Origin: JAWXUU01 sp044426045
GTDB taxonomy: Bacteria; Bacillota; Clostridia; Christensenellales; CAMQZB01
Direction: 5' to 3'
NCBI GenBank assembly: GCA_044426045.1
Contig: JAWXUX010000015.1
Location: forward strand, 1-43,613
Length of the DNA: 43,613 nucleotides
Shown piece by piece: positions 31,019 through 40,295 of the stretch (its first letter is position 1; each line of letters opens with the position of its first letter). Under the pieces are notes generated by a model, which did not search any database, was not told the DNA's origin, and saw only the letters and a program-made list of their open reading frames with translations. Both the position numbers and the translations under genes were made by a program.

Positions 31019-32290
31019 TTATAACTGCTCGAAAAGTTCATTTCCAAGCATGCTTCCAACGCAAATTTCTTTTCCAAGAAGCGATTCAAGCTTAGATAGT
31101 GGCATATCGTCAAGAAAAACATCGTCAAATTCTTTCAACGACTGTTTTGGAACAAACAACCTCTCAAAGTTTTTATCTTTCACTTGGTTGAAAATATCCC
31201 CGCCAGTCAAAAGCCCCGAAATTGTGATAGTGTGCCCAAAAAAGTCATTTTTCACAGCGACAATTTCATAATCAAGCCCGACGCATTTTTCAAGCATTTT
31301 TTCAAGAAGAGGCTTGAAAGAAACCCCCGTTGCAAAAAGCGTTTTCTTTTTTGAAAATTGGTGAGATGGCATTTCCGCCATTTCCTCAAAAAATTCCTGT
31401 TGAAACTTGCGGACAAGTCCAACTCCGTTTTCAATCTGCGAAAAGTCCTCGTAAAATTCGTATGGCGGAAGCTCAATCCCACCTTGCAAATACATCTCGT
31501 CAGAACAAAAAACAAACTGCGTGCCACGCTCGCTCTTTGCTTTTTCGTAAAACGGCGTGATAATTTCAAAAGTTTTTTTCACGCAATCTTTCGAAAGTGG
31601 TGCAAGTTTGGCAAGTTTCTCGCGGTGCCCCGTGAGTCCAACTGGCACAATAGCAACCGAACCGCAGTTTTCGCCGAGTGCATAAAGGTCAGAAAGAGTG
31701 CGTTTCAAGTTTTCGCCGTCATTCACATTTTCCATCAAAACAATCTGCGTGTGAACCACAATACCATTTTCCGTTAATTTTTTCAAATTGTCAAGCAAAA
31801 CAGGCGCGTTTGGGTTTGAAGTTATCTTTTTTCTCAGCTCGCCATCAGTTGCATGAACAGAAACGTATAAAGGCGAAAATTGCCTTTTAATAATTCTGTC
31901 AATATCGGCATCTTTCAAATTGGTCATTGTGACGTAATTTCCCATCATGAACGAGAATCTGTAATCGTCATCCTTGCCGTAAAGCGTTTTTCGAAGCCCC
32001 TTTGGAAGCTGGTCAACAAAGCAAAACATGCATTTGTTTTTGCACTGTTTTTCTGAAAGCTCGCACGCGGGCGTGAAATCAAGCCCAAGGCTATCATCTT
32101 CCGCTTTTTTTATTTTCAAAAGCTTGGTCTTGCCATTTCTTTCAATCTCGCAAGTGAAACTTTCTTCACTGTCAAAAAAGAAATAATCAAGCATGTCCTC
32201 GCAATTCTCGCCATCAAAAGCGAGTATTTTATCACCCTTCTTGAAATATTTTTTCCCAAGTCGAGTGTTAATAGCATATATTTCTAACAT
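31019..32290 (-). CDS. DUF512 radical SAM-like protein
   Basis: 423 residues. An N-terminal PDZ-like stretch (GKKYFKKGDKILAFDGENCEDM), then the radical SAM cysteines C83, C87, C90 (CKNKCMFCFVDQLP), then SFMMGNYVTMTNL and a C-terminal DUF512 domain. This architecture (TIGR03279-like) is common beside der in Firmicutes, as here, but its reaction is not known. RBS TTAAAGGATTATT before ATG 32290. Confidence 0.9.
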   Translation of the reverse strand: MLEIYAINTRLGKKYFKKGDKILAFDGENCEDMLDYFFFDSEESFTCEIERNGKTKLLKIKKAEDDSLGLDFTPACELSEKQCKNKCMFCFVDQLPKGLRKTLYGKDDDYRFSFMMGNYVTMTNLKDADIDRIIKRQFSPLYVSVHATDGELRKKITSNPNAPVLLDNLKKLTENGIVVHTQIVLMENVNDGENLKRTLSDLYALGENCGSVAIVPVGLTGHREKLAKLAPLSKDCVKKTFEIITPFYEKAKSERGTQFVFCSDEMYLQGGIELPPYEFYEDFSQIENGVGLVRKFQQEFFEEMAEMPSHQFSKKKTLFATGVSFKPLLEKMLEKCVGLDYEIVAVKNDFFGHTITISGLLTGGDIFNQVKDKNFERLFVPKQSLKEFDDVFLDDMPLSKLESLLGKEICVGSMLGNELFEQL

Positions 32291-32340
32291 AATAATCCTT
32301 TAATATGGTGTTTTCCTATAGTGTTGGTCAGTATCGTTTT

Positions 32341-32805
32341 TTATTTTTTCGGCACTTTTTTTGCCGCAAGCAATCCTTCAAGTTCGTTCATGAATGAAGA
32401 AATGTCGGTGAACTGGCGATAAACTGAAGCAAATCTAACATAAGCAACCTCGTCAAGTTCTTTAAGTCCGTCCATAACCATCTCGCCGATGGCAACTGAA
32501 GATATTTCCGAATCCAAACTGCCGTAAACCGTCTTTGCAATCATGCTCGCAAGACCTTCAATCTCAACAGCAGTCACAGGGCGTTTTTCGCAAGAGCGAA
32601 CTATGCCGTTAACAATTTTTTGCACATTGAAAGACTCGCGCTTTCCATCCTTTTTCACAACCAAAACGGGCATAGTCTCCACCGTCTCGATAGTAGTAAA
32701 TCTCTTCTTGCAAGCATTGCATTCACGTCTTCTGCGAATTCCGTCATGAGCAGAGCGAGAATCAATAACCTTGGTGTCAAGTGATCCGCAATAATAACAT
32801 TTCAT
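32341..32805 (-). CDS. nrdR: Transcriptional repressor NrdR
   Basis: 154 residues. A zinc ribbon (C3, C6, C29, C32) followed by an ATP-cone domain (VVKKDGKRESFNVQKIVNGIVRSCEKR). It senses (d)ATP and represses ribonucleotide reductase genes through paired NrdR boxes; a perfect pair sits before nrdD at 7388-7434. RBS AAAGGAGGCTCCCAC. Repeat element E lies just upstream, about 70 bp from the start codon. Confidence 0.97.
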   Translation of the reverse strand: MKCYYCGSLDTKVIDSRSAHDGIRRRRECNACKKRFTTIETVETMPVLVVKKDGKRESFNVQKIVNGIVRSCEKRPVTAVEIEGLASMIAKTVYGSLDSEISSVAIGEMVMDGLKELDEVAYVRFASVYRQFTDISSFMNELEGLLAAKKVPKK

Positions 32806-32874
32806 GTGGGAGCCTCCTTTGTGGTTTAAGTTGCTGTAAATAAACAGTCTTGTGCTGGCGTTCTATTTTCTTAA

Positions 32875-33076
32875 GGTGAAAGGTGAAAGGTGAAAGGTGA
32901 AAGGTGAAAGGTGTGGTAATGCACTCGTTTCACTCGTGCTTTCTATTTGTTTTATCACTAAAATCAAACACTTCATATGGTAAAAGCTGATATAGTAAAA
33001 AGTTTAATATGATATGCACGAGCGGTACGCGAGTGCCTACCATACCTTTCACCTTTCACCTTTCACCTTTCACCTT
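32875..33076 (-). repeat. Heptad-bounded inverted element, copy E
   Basis: Left array of five GTGAAAG units, arm GTGTGGTAATGCACTCG...CTCGTGC, an AT-rich core (32940-33013) without a strong hairpin, arm TGCACGAGCGGTACGCGAGTGCCTACCA, right array of four CTTTCAC units. Core type 3, - orientation. The right end overlaps the stop codon of the YgiQ gene (33075-33077). It separates that gene from nrdR. Confidence 0.9.
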
Positions 33077-35033
33077 ATTTCCCTTTCTTATCAAACTTAG
33101 AATAAGCCCCTTTGCCGTTCCCATTCCCATTCCCTTTGCCAGAACGCCCTTTCTTCCCCATCCTTTCCGCTTTCAATTTCTTGAAAGTGTTTTTATCGTC
33201 GCGTTGGATTTTTCTTGGGATGATGCCTTCTGTGGCATCTGCGGGAACTATGCAGTGAGGGGCAGAGCCAATCAAATCAGCCCTTCCGATTGAAATAAGA
33301 CCTTGACGAATAAGCGGGAAATTCTCCTTCTTGCGATATTGCAAGAACGCGCGTTGAATTTGCTTTTCTTCGCCAGTTGGAACGTGAACTTTTTCCCCTG
33401 TCAGTGGGTCAATGCCTGTATAATACATGCAAGTTGAACGCGTTGACGGCGTTGGGATAAAGTCTTGCACTTGAAGTGGCATATAATTTATGCTCTTCAA
33501 ATATTGCGTAAGTTCGAGTGCATCTTTAATCGTCGAACCTGGATGTGACGAAATAAAGTATGGCACGATATATTCTTTAAGGTTGTTTTTCTTTGCGATA
33601 TCGGCAAACTTTTGCGAGAAGTTTTTGTAAACATCAATGCTAGGTTTGTTCATATATTTCAAAACGTTGTTTGAAGCGTGCTCGGGTGCTGTTTTAAGTT
33701 GCCCCGAAACGTGATATTTCACAAGCTCTTCCAAAAACTGCGGATTTTTATCCATCATCACGTAATCAAATCTGACCCCACTTCTGATAAAAACCTTTTT
33801 CACGCGTGGAATTTTGCGAACCTTTCTCAAAAGCTCCAAATAATCCGAGTGGTCAACTTCAAGGGCAGGGCAAGGGTTGTGTCCAATGCAAAATCTATCT
33901 TTGCAAACCCCAAGTTTCTTTTGCTTTGCACAAGCGGGCTCTCTGAAATTGGCAGTCGCCCCGCCAAGATCGTTGATATAACCCTTGAAATCGTCAAACT
34001 GCGTGAGCTCTTCAACTTCCTTTATAATATTTTCATGACTTCTGTTTGTAATAACTCTGCCGTTGTGGTATGTAAGCGCGCAAAAACTGCAACTGCCATA
34101 ACACCCACGGTGAGAAGTGATTGAAAACTTCACTTCCTCGTTCGCTTTCACCCCACCCATCGCGTCATAAATCGGGTGTGGCACGCGCCTATAAGGCAGT
34201 GAATAAATCTCGTCAAGCATAGCCGTCGAAAGCGGGAATTGCGGTGGATTTTGCACCAAAAACATCTTGCCAGGTTGCTCTTCCACAAGCCCTTTTCCCG
34301 TGTGGGCATCTTGATTTTCGCTTTGTATTTTAAAAGACTTGGCATACCAAGTTTTATCTGTTGAAACAACGGGGAACCCTTTCAAAAAGATGAAATCATC
34401 ATTTTTCTTCACGAGCGCATCCTTGATTTTTCCATTCAAACTATCAAAACTTGAAAGGTAACAAGTGCCCCTCACGTCCTTGATTTTTTCAATAGGAAAA
34501 CCAGAATTCAGCCTTTCGAAAATGTCGGCAAAAGCCCCTTCGCCTTGCCCGTATATAAGCAAATCCGCACCGCTGTCAAATAAAACCGACGGCATGACAG
34601 TATCTGCCCAATAATCGTAATGCGAAAATCTGCGAAGGCTCGCTTCTATTCCGCCAATGATAACAAAACTTTCGGGAAACAGCTTTTTCAAAGTTTGCGA
34701 GTAAACAATCGTCGCTCTGTCGGGTCTTCTTCCCGCCTTGTTTCCGGGTGAATATTCATCATCAGTTCTGCGTTTTTTTGATGCAGTGTAATTGTTAACC
34801 ATTGAATCCACAACCCCAGAGGAAACCAAAAACGAATATTTTGGCGTGCCAAGTTTTTTATAATCGGCGTGCGAAACAGGTTGGGGGATAATGCCAACAG
34901 AAAACCCGCGACTTTCAACAAATCGTGCAATAATGGCATGCCCAAAAGACGGCGAATCCACGTATGCATCCCCAGTGATCATAATAAAGTCAAAATCTTC
35001 AGTTGTGGTTTTTTCTATTGGTATAAAGTTCAT
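33075..35033 (-). CDS. YgiQ-family radical SAM protein
   Basis: 652 residues. An N-terminal UPF0313 domain (MITGDAYVDSPSFGHAIIARFVESRGFSVGIIPQP), then the radical SAM motif C311, C315, C318 (CYGSCSFC) and a long C-terminal domain with HPGSTIKDALELTQYLK and QDFIPTPSTRSTCMYYTG. The reaction is unknown for the family. The last 30 residues are a low-complexity basic tail (GKKGRSGKGNGNGNGKG). The stop codon is shared with repeat element E, so the C-terminus may have been altered by insertion. Confidence 0.92.
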   Translation of the reverse strand: MNFIPIEKTTTEDFDFIMITGDAYVDSPSFGHAIIARFVESRGFSVGIIPQPVSHADYKKLGTPKYSFLVSSGVVDSMVNNYTASKKRRTDDEYSPGNKAGRRPDRATIVYSQTLKKLFPESFVIIGGIEASLRRFSHYDYWADTVMPSVLFDSGADLLIYGQGEGAFADIFERLNSGFPIEKIKDVRGTCYLSSFDSLNGKIKDALVKKNDDFIFLKGFPVVSTDKTWYAKSFKIQSENQDAHTGKGLVEEQPGKMFLVQNPPQFPLSTAMLDEIYSLPYRRVPHPIYDAMGGVKANEEVKFSITSHRGCYGSCSFCALTYHNGRVITNRSHENIIKEVEELTQFDDFKGYINDLGGATANFREPACAKQKKLGVCKDRFCIGHNPCPALEVDHSDYLELLRKVRKIPRVKKVFIRSGVRFDYVMMDKNPQFLEELVKYHVSGQLKTAPEHASNNVLKYMNKPSIDVYKNFSQKFADIAKKNNLKEYIVPYFISSHPGSTIKDALELTQYLKSINYMPLQVQDFIPTPSTRSTCMYYTGIDPLTGEKVHVPTGEEKQIQRAFLQYRKKENFPLIRQGLISIGRADLIGSAPHCIVPADATEGIIPRKIQRDDKNTFKKLKAERMGKKGRSGKGNGNGNGKGAYSKFDKKGK

Positions 35034-35048
35034 ATATTTCCTTTTTGC

Positions 35049-36488
35049 CTACATAAGAGGCGAGAATAATAATGCTATTCTAGTAATAAATCTGTCAACA
35101 AGACGTCTTTCGGCAATCATTTTATCAGTGACAACAACGCATGACAAGGCATCATTTTCATAAGTTTCTTCCATGATAGAAGCAAACTTGTCGCCGTATA
35201 TAAGGGCGGTAGATTCATAATGCAATTTGAAAGAGCGGATGTCAAGATTGAATGTGCCAACAGATGAAATTTCATCGTCAACAAGCATAGTTTTAGCGTG
35301 CAAAAATCCTTTATATACTAAGATTTCAACGCCTTTTTTGTGAAGTTCTATCGCGTATGCCATGGTCACGTAATAAACCGAGTGTTTATCAGGTTTGCCG
35401 GGAATCATGATGCTCACTTTCACGCCAGAATTGACGGCGGAAACAAGTGCGAGTTTGAATGCTTCATCAAGTATCAAATAAGGCGTTTGAATAAGAATGC
35501 GTTTTCGTGCATTATAAATCGCCTTTATATAAGTGTTTTCAATCCGCGGTGTCTTTGAATCAGGGCCAGAGGAAATCATCTGCATTGCAAATTCCCCGCT
35601 AGGCGTGTTGTCTGTAAGCTCAAATTCGACAGTTTTGCCCGTTGAAAATTTATAATCTTGCAAAAATCTTATGTTAAGAGCGTTCAAAATCCCGCCCGAA
35701 ACCTTCAAATGCGAATCTCTCCAAGGCGATGTTTTCTTGACCTCACCAAGGTATTCTTTTCCCATGTTCGAACCGCCAATGTATCCAACCTTGCCGTCGA
35801 TAACAATGATTTTGCGGTGGTTGCGATAGTTCATATTTCGCGAAAAATAACGAAGCCTTGACGGGGTGAAAGCAAAAACCTCCCCACCAGCTTTTCTAAG
35901 TACATTAAAAAAACTATCCTTTGTTGTAAGCGAGCCAATATCGTCATATAAAATGCGAACTTTAACGCCCGCCTTTGCTTTTTCTGCCAAAATGTCGCGA
36001 AGTTTTGTTCCCCACTTGTCGGTTCTCCAAATGAAATAACAAATGTGAATATAATCCTCCGCCTTGGAAATTTCCTCGAAAATATCTTCGTAATGTGCTT
36101 TCATATCAGTGAAAAGCTCGCAAGAGTTTCGAAGTGCAAGAAAGGCGCCGTTTGCATCAATGTTGTATGAAATGAAGTTTTCAAGACGCTCATCCCAATC
36201 GAGAACCTCGTCAATAAAAACCTTTTGGTCTTGTAAAAATTCGGTGTATGTCTTGTCGTCAGTTGGGCGCATCATCACATTTTTCTTGCGAGAAATGGAA
36301 GGGCCTTTGCCAAAGAACAAGTAAAAAACAAACCCAATAAATGGAAGCAATAATAAAACTGCACCCCACTTGAAAAATTTGTCAGGGTTGTTTTGTTCGA
36401 TAAAAACCATGGTAAAAAGAAAGGCAAGATTGGCAATAATAACAGTTGTTATTATCCAAACAGGTAATCCAAAAGTGAAAAACCACAT
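35049..36488 (-). CDS. cls: Cardiolipin synthase (phospholipase D family)
   Basis: 479 residues. Two N-terminal TM helices (about 8-30 and 40-60), then two phospholipase D motifs: H224-x-K226...D231 (NHRKIIVID) and H397-x-K399...D404 (HAKTMLVD). It condenses phosphatidylglycerol to cardiolipin at the membrane. Length and layout are those of bacterial Cls. Preceded by AAAGGAGGTCAAAATTT and a leader with three 11-bp repeats. Confidence 0.94.
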   Translation of the reverse strand: MWFFTFGLPVWIITTVIIANLAFLFTMVFIEQNNPDKFFKWGAVLLLLPFIGFVFYLFFGKGPSISRKKNVMMRPTDDKTYTEFLQDQKVFIDEVLDWDERLENFISYNIDANGAFLALRNSCELFTDMKAHYEDIFEEISKAEDYIHICYFIWRTDKWGTKLRDILAEKAKAGVKVRILYDDIGSLTTKDSFFNVLRKAGGEVFAFTPSRLRYFSRNMNYRNHRKIIVIDGKVGYIGGSNMGKEYLGEVKKTSPWRDSHLKVSGGILNALNIRFLQDYKFSTGKTVEFELTDNTPSGEFAMQMISSGPDSKTPRIENTYIKAIYNARKRILIQTPYLILDEAFKLALVSAVNSGVKVSIMIPGKPDKHSVYYVTMAYAIELHKKGVEILVYKGFLHAKTMLVDDEISSVGTFNLDIRSFKLHYESTALIYGDKFASIMEETYENDALSCVVVTDKMIAERRLVDRFITRIALLFSPLM

Positions 36489-36846
36489 AAATTTTGACCT
36501 CCTTTCTAACTTTTTTTATCGCAAATTTGTCGCAAATTTGTCGCAAATTCAAACTGTGCTGTATGCAAGAAAAATATAATGTTTCACTCTATTTTGTCCA
36601 TATTTCTGCAAAAGAACGCAATAACCCACAGTAGTACACTATATTTTATCTTTTTTTCTATATAAAGTCAACGAATAAACTATAATATACGCACTTTTAT
36701 TGTATATAAACAAAAAGAATGTGCAAAAACCCCGAAAATCTCTCCAAAACCGCAAAACCGCAATATAACACTAGACAAATTTCGGGTGAAAGTGATATAA
36801 TAATTGGGATATTATAAAATTATTAAAGGGAAGTAAGGTAACAGAA
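36489..36846. promoter_or_regulatory. Divergent region between cls and leuS
   Basis: cls side (- strand): TGGACA (36595-36600), 16 bp, TATATT (36573-36578); the leader has three 11-bp direct repeats TCGCAAATTTG at 36519, 36530 and 36541, each containing CAAATTTG. leuS side: TAGACA (36772-36777), 18 bp, TATAAT (36796-36801), 46 bp before the start. No T-box leader is seen before leuS. 36601-36770 is AT-rich with no gene. Confidence 0.6.
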
Positions 36847-39273
36847 ATGGATATGCTAAAAACAGAAAAGAAATGGCAACAGATTTGGGAAGAAACGAAA
36901 GCTCACACTTTCAAACAAGACGATAAAAAAGATAAGCACTACGTGCTCGAAATGTTCTCTTATCCATCTGGTGCAAAACTGCACGCTGGTCATTGGTACA
37001 ACTACGGTCCATCCGACAGCTACGCAAGATATAAAAAAATGAAAGGCTTCAACGTGTTCCAACCAATGGGCTTCGACGCGTTTGGACTTCCAGCTGAAAA
37101 CTACGCAATCAAAACGGGTATCCACCCAAAAGATTCCACTGATGCAAATATCGCAACAATGGAAGAACAACTCAAAAACATCGGCGCAATGTTCGATTGG
37201 GATGCCGAAGTTGTCACTTGCAAAGAAGACTACTACAAATGGACACAATGGATGTTCTTGAAACTTTACGAAAACGGCTTGGCATATCGCAAAAACGCAC
37301 CAGTGAACTGGTGTCCGTCTTGCCAAACAGTTCTTGCAAACGAACAAGTTCTTGCAGAAGGCGATTGCGAAAGATGTGGAACGCAAGTTGTGAAGAAAAA
37401 CCTTACACAATGGTTCTTTAAAATCACTGAGTATGCCGAAGAACTTTTGCAAGGTCTTGAAGGTCTTGATTGGCCTGAAAAAACAAAATTGATGCAAAAA
37501 CACTGGATTGGCAAATCTGAAGGTGGCGAAGTTGCATTCACCCTTGAAGATGGCTCAATCGAAAAAGTGTTCACAACAAGAGCAGATACTCTTTTTGGTG
37601 TTTCATATATGGTTATCGCCCCAGAACATCCACGCGTGATGGCAATCACAACTGATGCTCAAAAGGAAGCTGTTCAAGCTTATATCGATAACGCCGCGAA
37701 ATCAAGCGAAATCGACAGAATGAGCACAACTCGTGAAAAAACTGGTGTGTTCACAGGCACATATGCCAAAAATCCAGTGAACGGCGACAAAGTTCCCGTT
37801 TTCGTTGCGGATTATGTTCTCGCATCATATGGCACAGGCGTTGTCATGGGTGTTGCAGCCCACGATGATCGCGACTTTGTGTTCGCAAAAAAACTAGGAC
37901 TTGAAATCGTGAGAGTTGTGTCTGATGGAAAAGGCGACAAGGAAGAATGCTACACTGATTATGGCACTCTAGTAAATTCTGGAAAATATACTGGAATGAC
38001 AAGTGAAGAAGCGATTGATGCAATCCTCGCCGATCTTGAAAAAGAAGGCATGGGCGGAAAGAAAATCAACTATCGTCTTCGCGACTGGCTAGTATCTCGC
38101 CAAAGATATTGGGGTGCTCCAATCCCAATGATTCACTGCGACAAATGCGGAACAGTGCCTGAAAAATTCGAAAACCTTCCAGTTGAGCTTCCATATGACG
38201 TGGAATTTGCCCCAGACGGCAAATCACCACTCGCAAAATCAGAAGCTTTCTACAAAACAACATGCCCTGTTTGTGGCGGTGAAGCGGTTCGCGATTGCGA
38301 CACGCTTGACACTTTCGTTTGTTCAAGTTGGTACTACCTTCGCTATTGCGACAACAAAAACGCGGATATGCCATTCGATCCTGCAATCGTGAACAAAATG
38401 ATGCCAGTTGATAAATATATCGGCGGGGCAGAACACGCGTGCATGCACCTTCTTTATGCAAGGTTCTTCACAAAAGCACTTCGCGATATGGGATATCTCA
38501 CATTCGACGAACCTTTCAAATCGCTCGTTCACCAAGGAACAATCTTGGGGCCAGACGGCAACAAAATGAGCAAATCAAAAGGCAACGTTATCTCGCCTGA
38601 CTCATATGTATCAGAATATGGCTCAGACGTGTTCAGACTTTATCTCATGTTCGGTTTTTCTTATATCGAAGGTGGCCCATGGAACGATGACGGTATCAAA
38701 TCAGTTCTAAGATTTGTCGAAAGGGTAGAAAGACTTTGCGAAATGTCTGAAAAAATCCAAACAACGCAAATTTCAAAAGAAGCGGATGAAGAACTTGAAT
38801 TCGTTTTGAACTCAACTATTAAAAGAGTTGATGAAGATATGAACAAATTCTCTTTCAACACTTGTGTTGCAAGAATGATGGAACTCACAAACGCTATGTA
38901 TAAATACGAACAAGGTGGCAAAATCAATGGGGAACTTTTCAAACAAAGTGCAAAAACATTGATATTGCTTCTCGCACCATTCACACCACATTTCGCTGAA
39001 GAAATCAACGAAATCATGGGCGGTGAAAAATCAGTGTTCGAAATGGACTATCCAACTTTTGATGCGAGCAAACTTCAAAAATCAAGCGTAGAAATTTTGG
39101 TTCAAATCAACTCTAAGCCAAAACACAAAATGATGGTTTCATCAAACGCAACTCAAGAGGATTTGCAAGCGGAAATCATGGAAATCCCAGCAATCAAAGA
39201 AGCAGTAGCGGGCAAAAATATTGTAAAAATCATCTTTGTCAAAGGTAAACTCTTCAATATTATTGCAAAATAA
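36847..39273 (+). CDS. leuS: Leucyl-tRNA synthetase
   Basis: 808 residues, bacterial type. It charges tRNA-Leu. Class I signatures: HAGH (46-49, the HIGH motif) and KMSKS (573-577). A zinc-ribbon insert (CPSC...CERC) lies near 155-180, the editing domain (TTRADTLFGVSYMVIAPEHP, and GTGVVMGVAAHDDRD) is in the middle, and the C-terminal anticodon domain ends in LFNIIAK. The ATG at 36847 follows AAGGGAAGTAAGGTAACAGAA; a second ATG two codons later is possible. Confidence 0.98.
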   Translation: MDMLKTEKKWQQIWEETKAHTFKQDDKKDKHYVLEMFSYPSGAKLHAGHWYNYGPSDSYARYKKMKGFNVFQPMGFDAFGLPAENYAIKTGIHPKDSTDANIATMEEQLKNIGAMFDWDAEVVTCKEDYYKWTQWMFLKLYENGLAYRKNAPVNWCPSCQTVLANEQVLAEGDCERCGTQVVKKNLTQWFFKITEYAEELLQGLEGLDWPEKTKLMQKHWIGKSEGGEVAFTLEDGSIEKVFTTRADTLFGVSYMVIAPEHPRVMAITTDAQKEAVQAYIDNAAKSSEIDRMSTTREKTGVFTGTYAKNPVNGDKVPVFVADYVLASYGTGVVMGVAAHDDRDFVFAKKLGLEIVRVVSDGKGDKEECYTDYGTLVNSGKYTGMTSEEAIDAILADLEKEGMGGKKINYRLRDWLVSRQRYWGAPIPMIHCDKCGTVPEKFENLPVELPYDVEFAPDGKSPLAKSEAFYKTTCPVCGGEAVRDCDTLDTFVCSSWYYLRYCDNKNADMPFDPAIVNKMMPVDKYIGGAEHACMHLLYARFFTKALRDMGYLTFDEPFKSLVHQGTILGPDGNKMSKSKGNVISPDSYVSEYGSDVFRLYLMFGFSYIEGGPWNDDGIKSVLRFVERVERLCEMSEKIQTTQISKEADEELEFVLNSTIKRVDEDMNKFSFNTCVARMMELTNAMYKYEQGGKINGELFKQSAKTLILLLAPFTPHFAEEINEIMGGEKSVFEMDYPTFDASKLQKSSVEILVQINSKPKHKMMVSSNATQEDLQAEIMEIPAIKEAVAGKNIVKIIFVKGKLFNIIAK

Positions 39274-39326
39274 AGCGAAACAATGCCAGGTTTTGCCAAT
39301 AAAAAGCAAGAAATGTATAAAAAGTA

Positions 39327-39354
39327 TTGCAAATTGGTAAAAATATGGTATAAT
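39327..39354 (+). promoter_or_regulatory. Rubredoxin promoter
   Basis: TTGCAA (39327-39332), 16 bp, TATAAT (39349-39354), 36 bp before the start codon. Confidence 0.75.
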
Positions 39355-39390
39355 ATAAAAATGATATTCACAAAAATGGAGGAAACTGAT

Positions 39391-39549
39391 ATGAAAATTT
39401 ATGTTTGCGGAGTATGCGGATACGCATATGAAGAAGAAAATGGCGACGTAGCTCAAGGCATCGATGAAGGAACAACTTTCGAAGCGCTTCCTGATTCATG
39501 GGTATGCCCACTTTGCGGTGTTGGAAAAGAAGATTTCCAAGAAGCGTAA
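39391..39549 (+). CDS. Rubredoxin
   Basis: 52 residues from the ATG at 39391 behind ATGGAGGAAACTGAT; the longer frame from 39283 is upstream of the promoter. The iron ligands are C6, C9, C39 and C42 in the pattern YVCGVCGYAY and WVCPLCGVGKEDF. It is a one-iron electron carrier used by anaerobes, for example in detoxifying oxygen or superoxide. It has its own promoter and terminator; no redox partner is adjacent. Confidence 0.97.
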   Translation: MKIYVCGVCGYAYEEENGDVAQGIDEGTTFEALPDSWVCPLCGVGKEDFQEA

Positions 39550-39570
39550 AAGAGTAATTTTTAAGAAGTA

Positions 39571-39608
39571 AAAAATGTGTGCGAGAATATTTTTGCACAC
39601 TTTTTTTC
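39571..39608 (+). terminator. Rubredoxin terminator
   Basis: AAAAATGTGTGC (39571-39582) with GCACACTTTTTTT (39595-39607), loop of 12 nt. Confidence 0.85.
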
Positions 39609-39722
39609 TATAAAAACACTGCGATTTTGAATGTTACAAAAACCGTAAAAATCCACAAATTTGCACCGCTGTATTATATATATAATATAGTATGCACAAA
39701 AACGCGAAAAATGGAGAGTTTT

Positions 39723-40259
39723 ATGAATGGAAAAACAGGTGGCGGAGGGCTGGTTTTGAAAAACGGCAACCTAACGCTGAAACCAATAAAAAAACTAGAC
39801 TACAAAGCGTTTTGCGATTTTTCAATTTCGTATGACAAAACAACGCTCACCCTTGACCAGTTTTTGGAAGTTTGGGCATCAAAAGAGTTTTTATTTTTGC
39901 AAACGGGCAAACTGTGGCTGTATCTTTTTGAAAAACAAACGGAAAACAAATTCGACGCGGGGGAGATTATCGGCTATGTCGAAATAACCCCAAACGCGGA
40001 AAATGAAAACACCGCAGAAATCGGATATTTTGTCAAAAAATCAAAACGCAACCTCGGCTACGCAAAAAAAATGCTGTCAATGGCAGTGAAAACTTGCAAT
40101 TTCATGGAATTTGAAACGCTAACAGCAAAAGTCGATGCGGAAAACATATATTCAATTTCAGTGTTAAAAAACGCAAACTTTGAAATTTGCGAAAAAGAGA
40201 AAGCAAAAGGGCAAGAAGAAACCATTTTTGCAAAGCTAAAAATAAATGAACTTAAATAA
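39723..40259 (+). CDS. GNAT-family N-acetyltransferase
   Basis: 178 residues from the ATG at 39723 after GGAGAG; an upstream in-frame ATG at 39711 is possible, but the open frame from 39579 overlaps the rubredoxin terminator. The fold shows LTLKPIKKLDYKAF at the start, then EIIGYVEITPNAENENTAEIGYFVKKSKRNLGYAKKMLSMAV, with the acetyl-CoA loop degenerate (KRNLGYAKK for RGxGxA), and IYSISVLKNANFE. It is similar to RimJ/RimL-type enzymes. Substrate unknown. Confidence 0.82.
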   Translation: MNGKTGGGGLVLKNGNLTLKPIKKLDYKAFCDFSISYDKTTLTLDQFLEVWASKEFLFLQTGKLWLYLFEKQTENKFDAGEIIGYVEITPNAENENTAEIGYFVKKSKRNLGYAKKMLSMAVKTCNFMEFETLTAKVDAENIYSISVLKNANFEICEKEKAKGQEETIFAKLKINELK

Positions 40260-40295
40260 TAAATAATAAATAATAAATAATAAGGAAACAAAACG

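Noticed and set aside
17911..33076. Heptad arrays as CRISPR arrays
   Set aside because: Units are 7 bp, contiguous and without spacers; no cas genes are present.
36601..36846. T-box riboswitch before leuS
   Set aside because: Only 46 bp separate the -10 from the start codon; no specifier stem or T-box sequence is seen.
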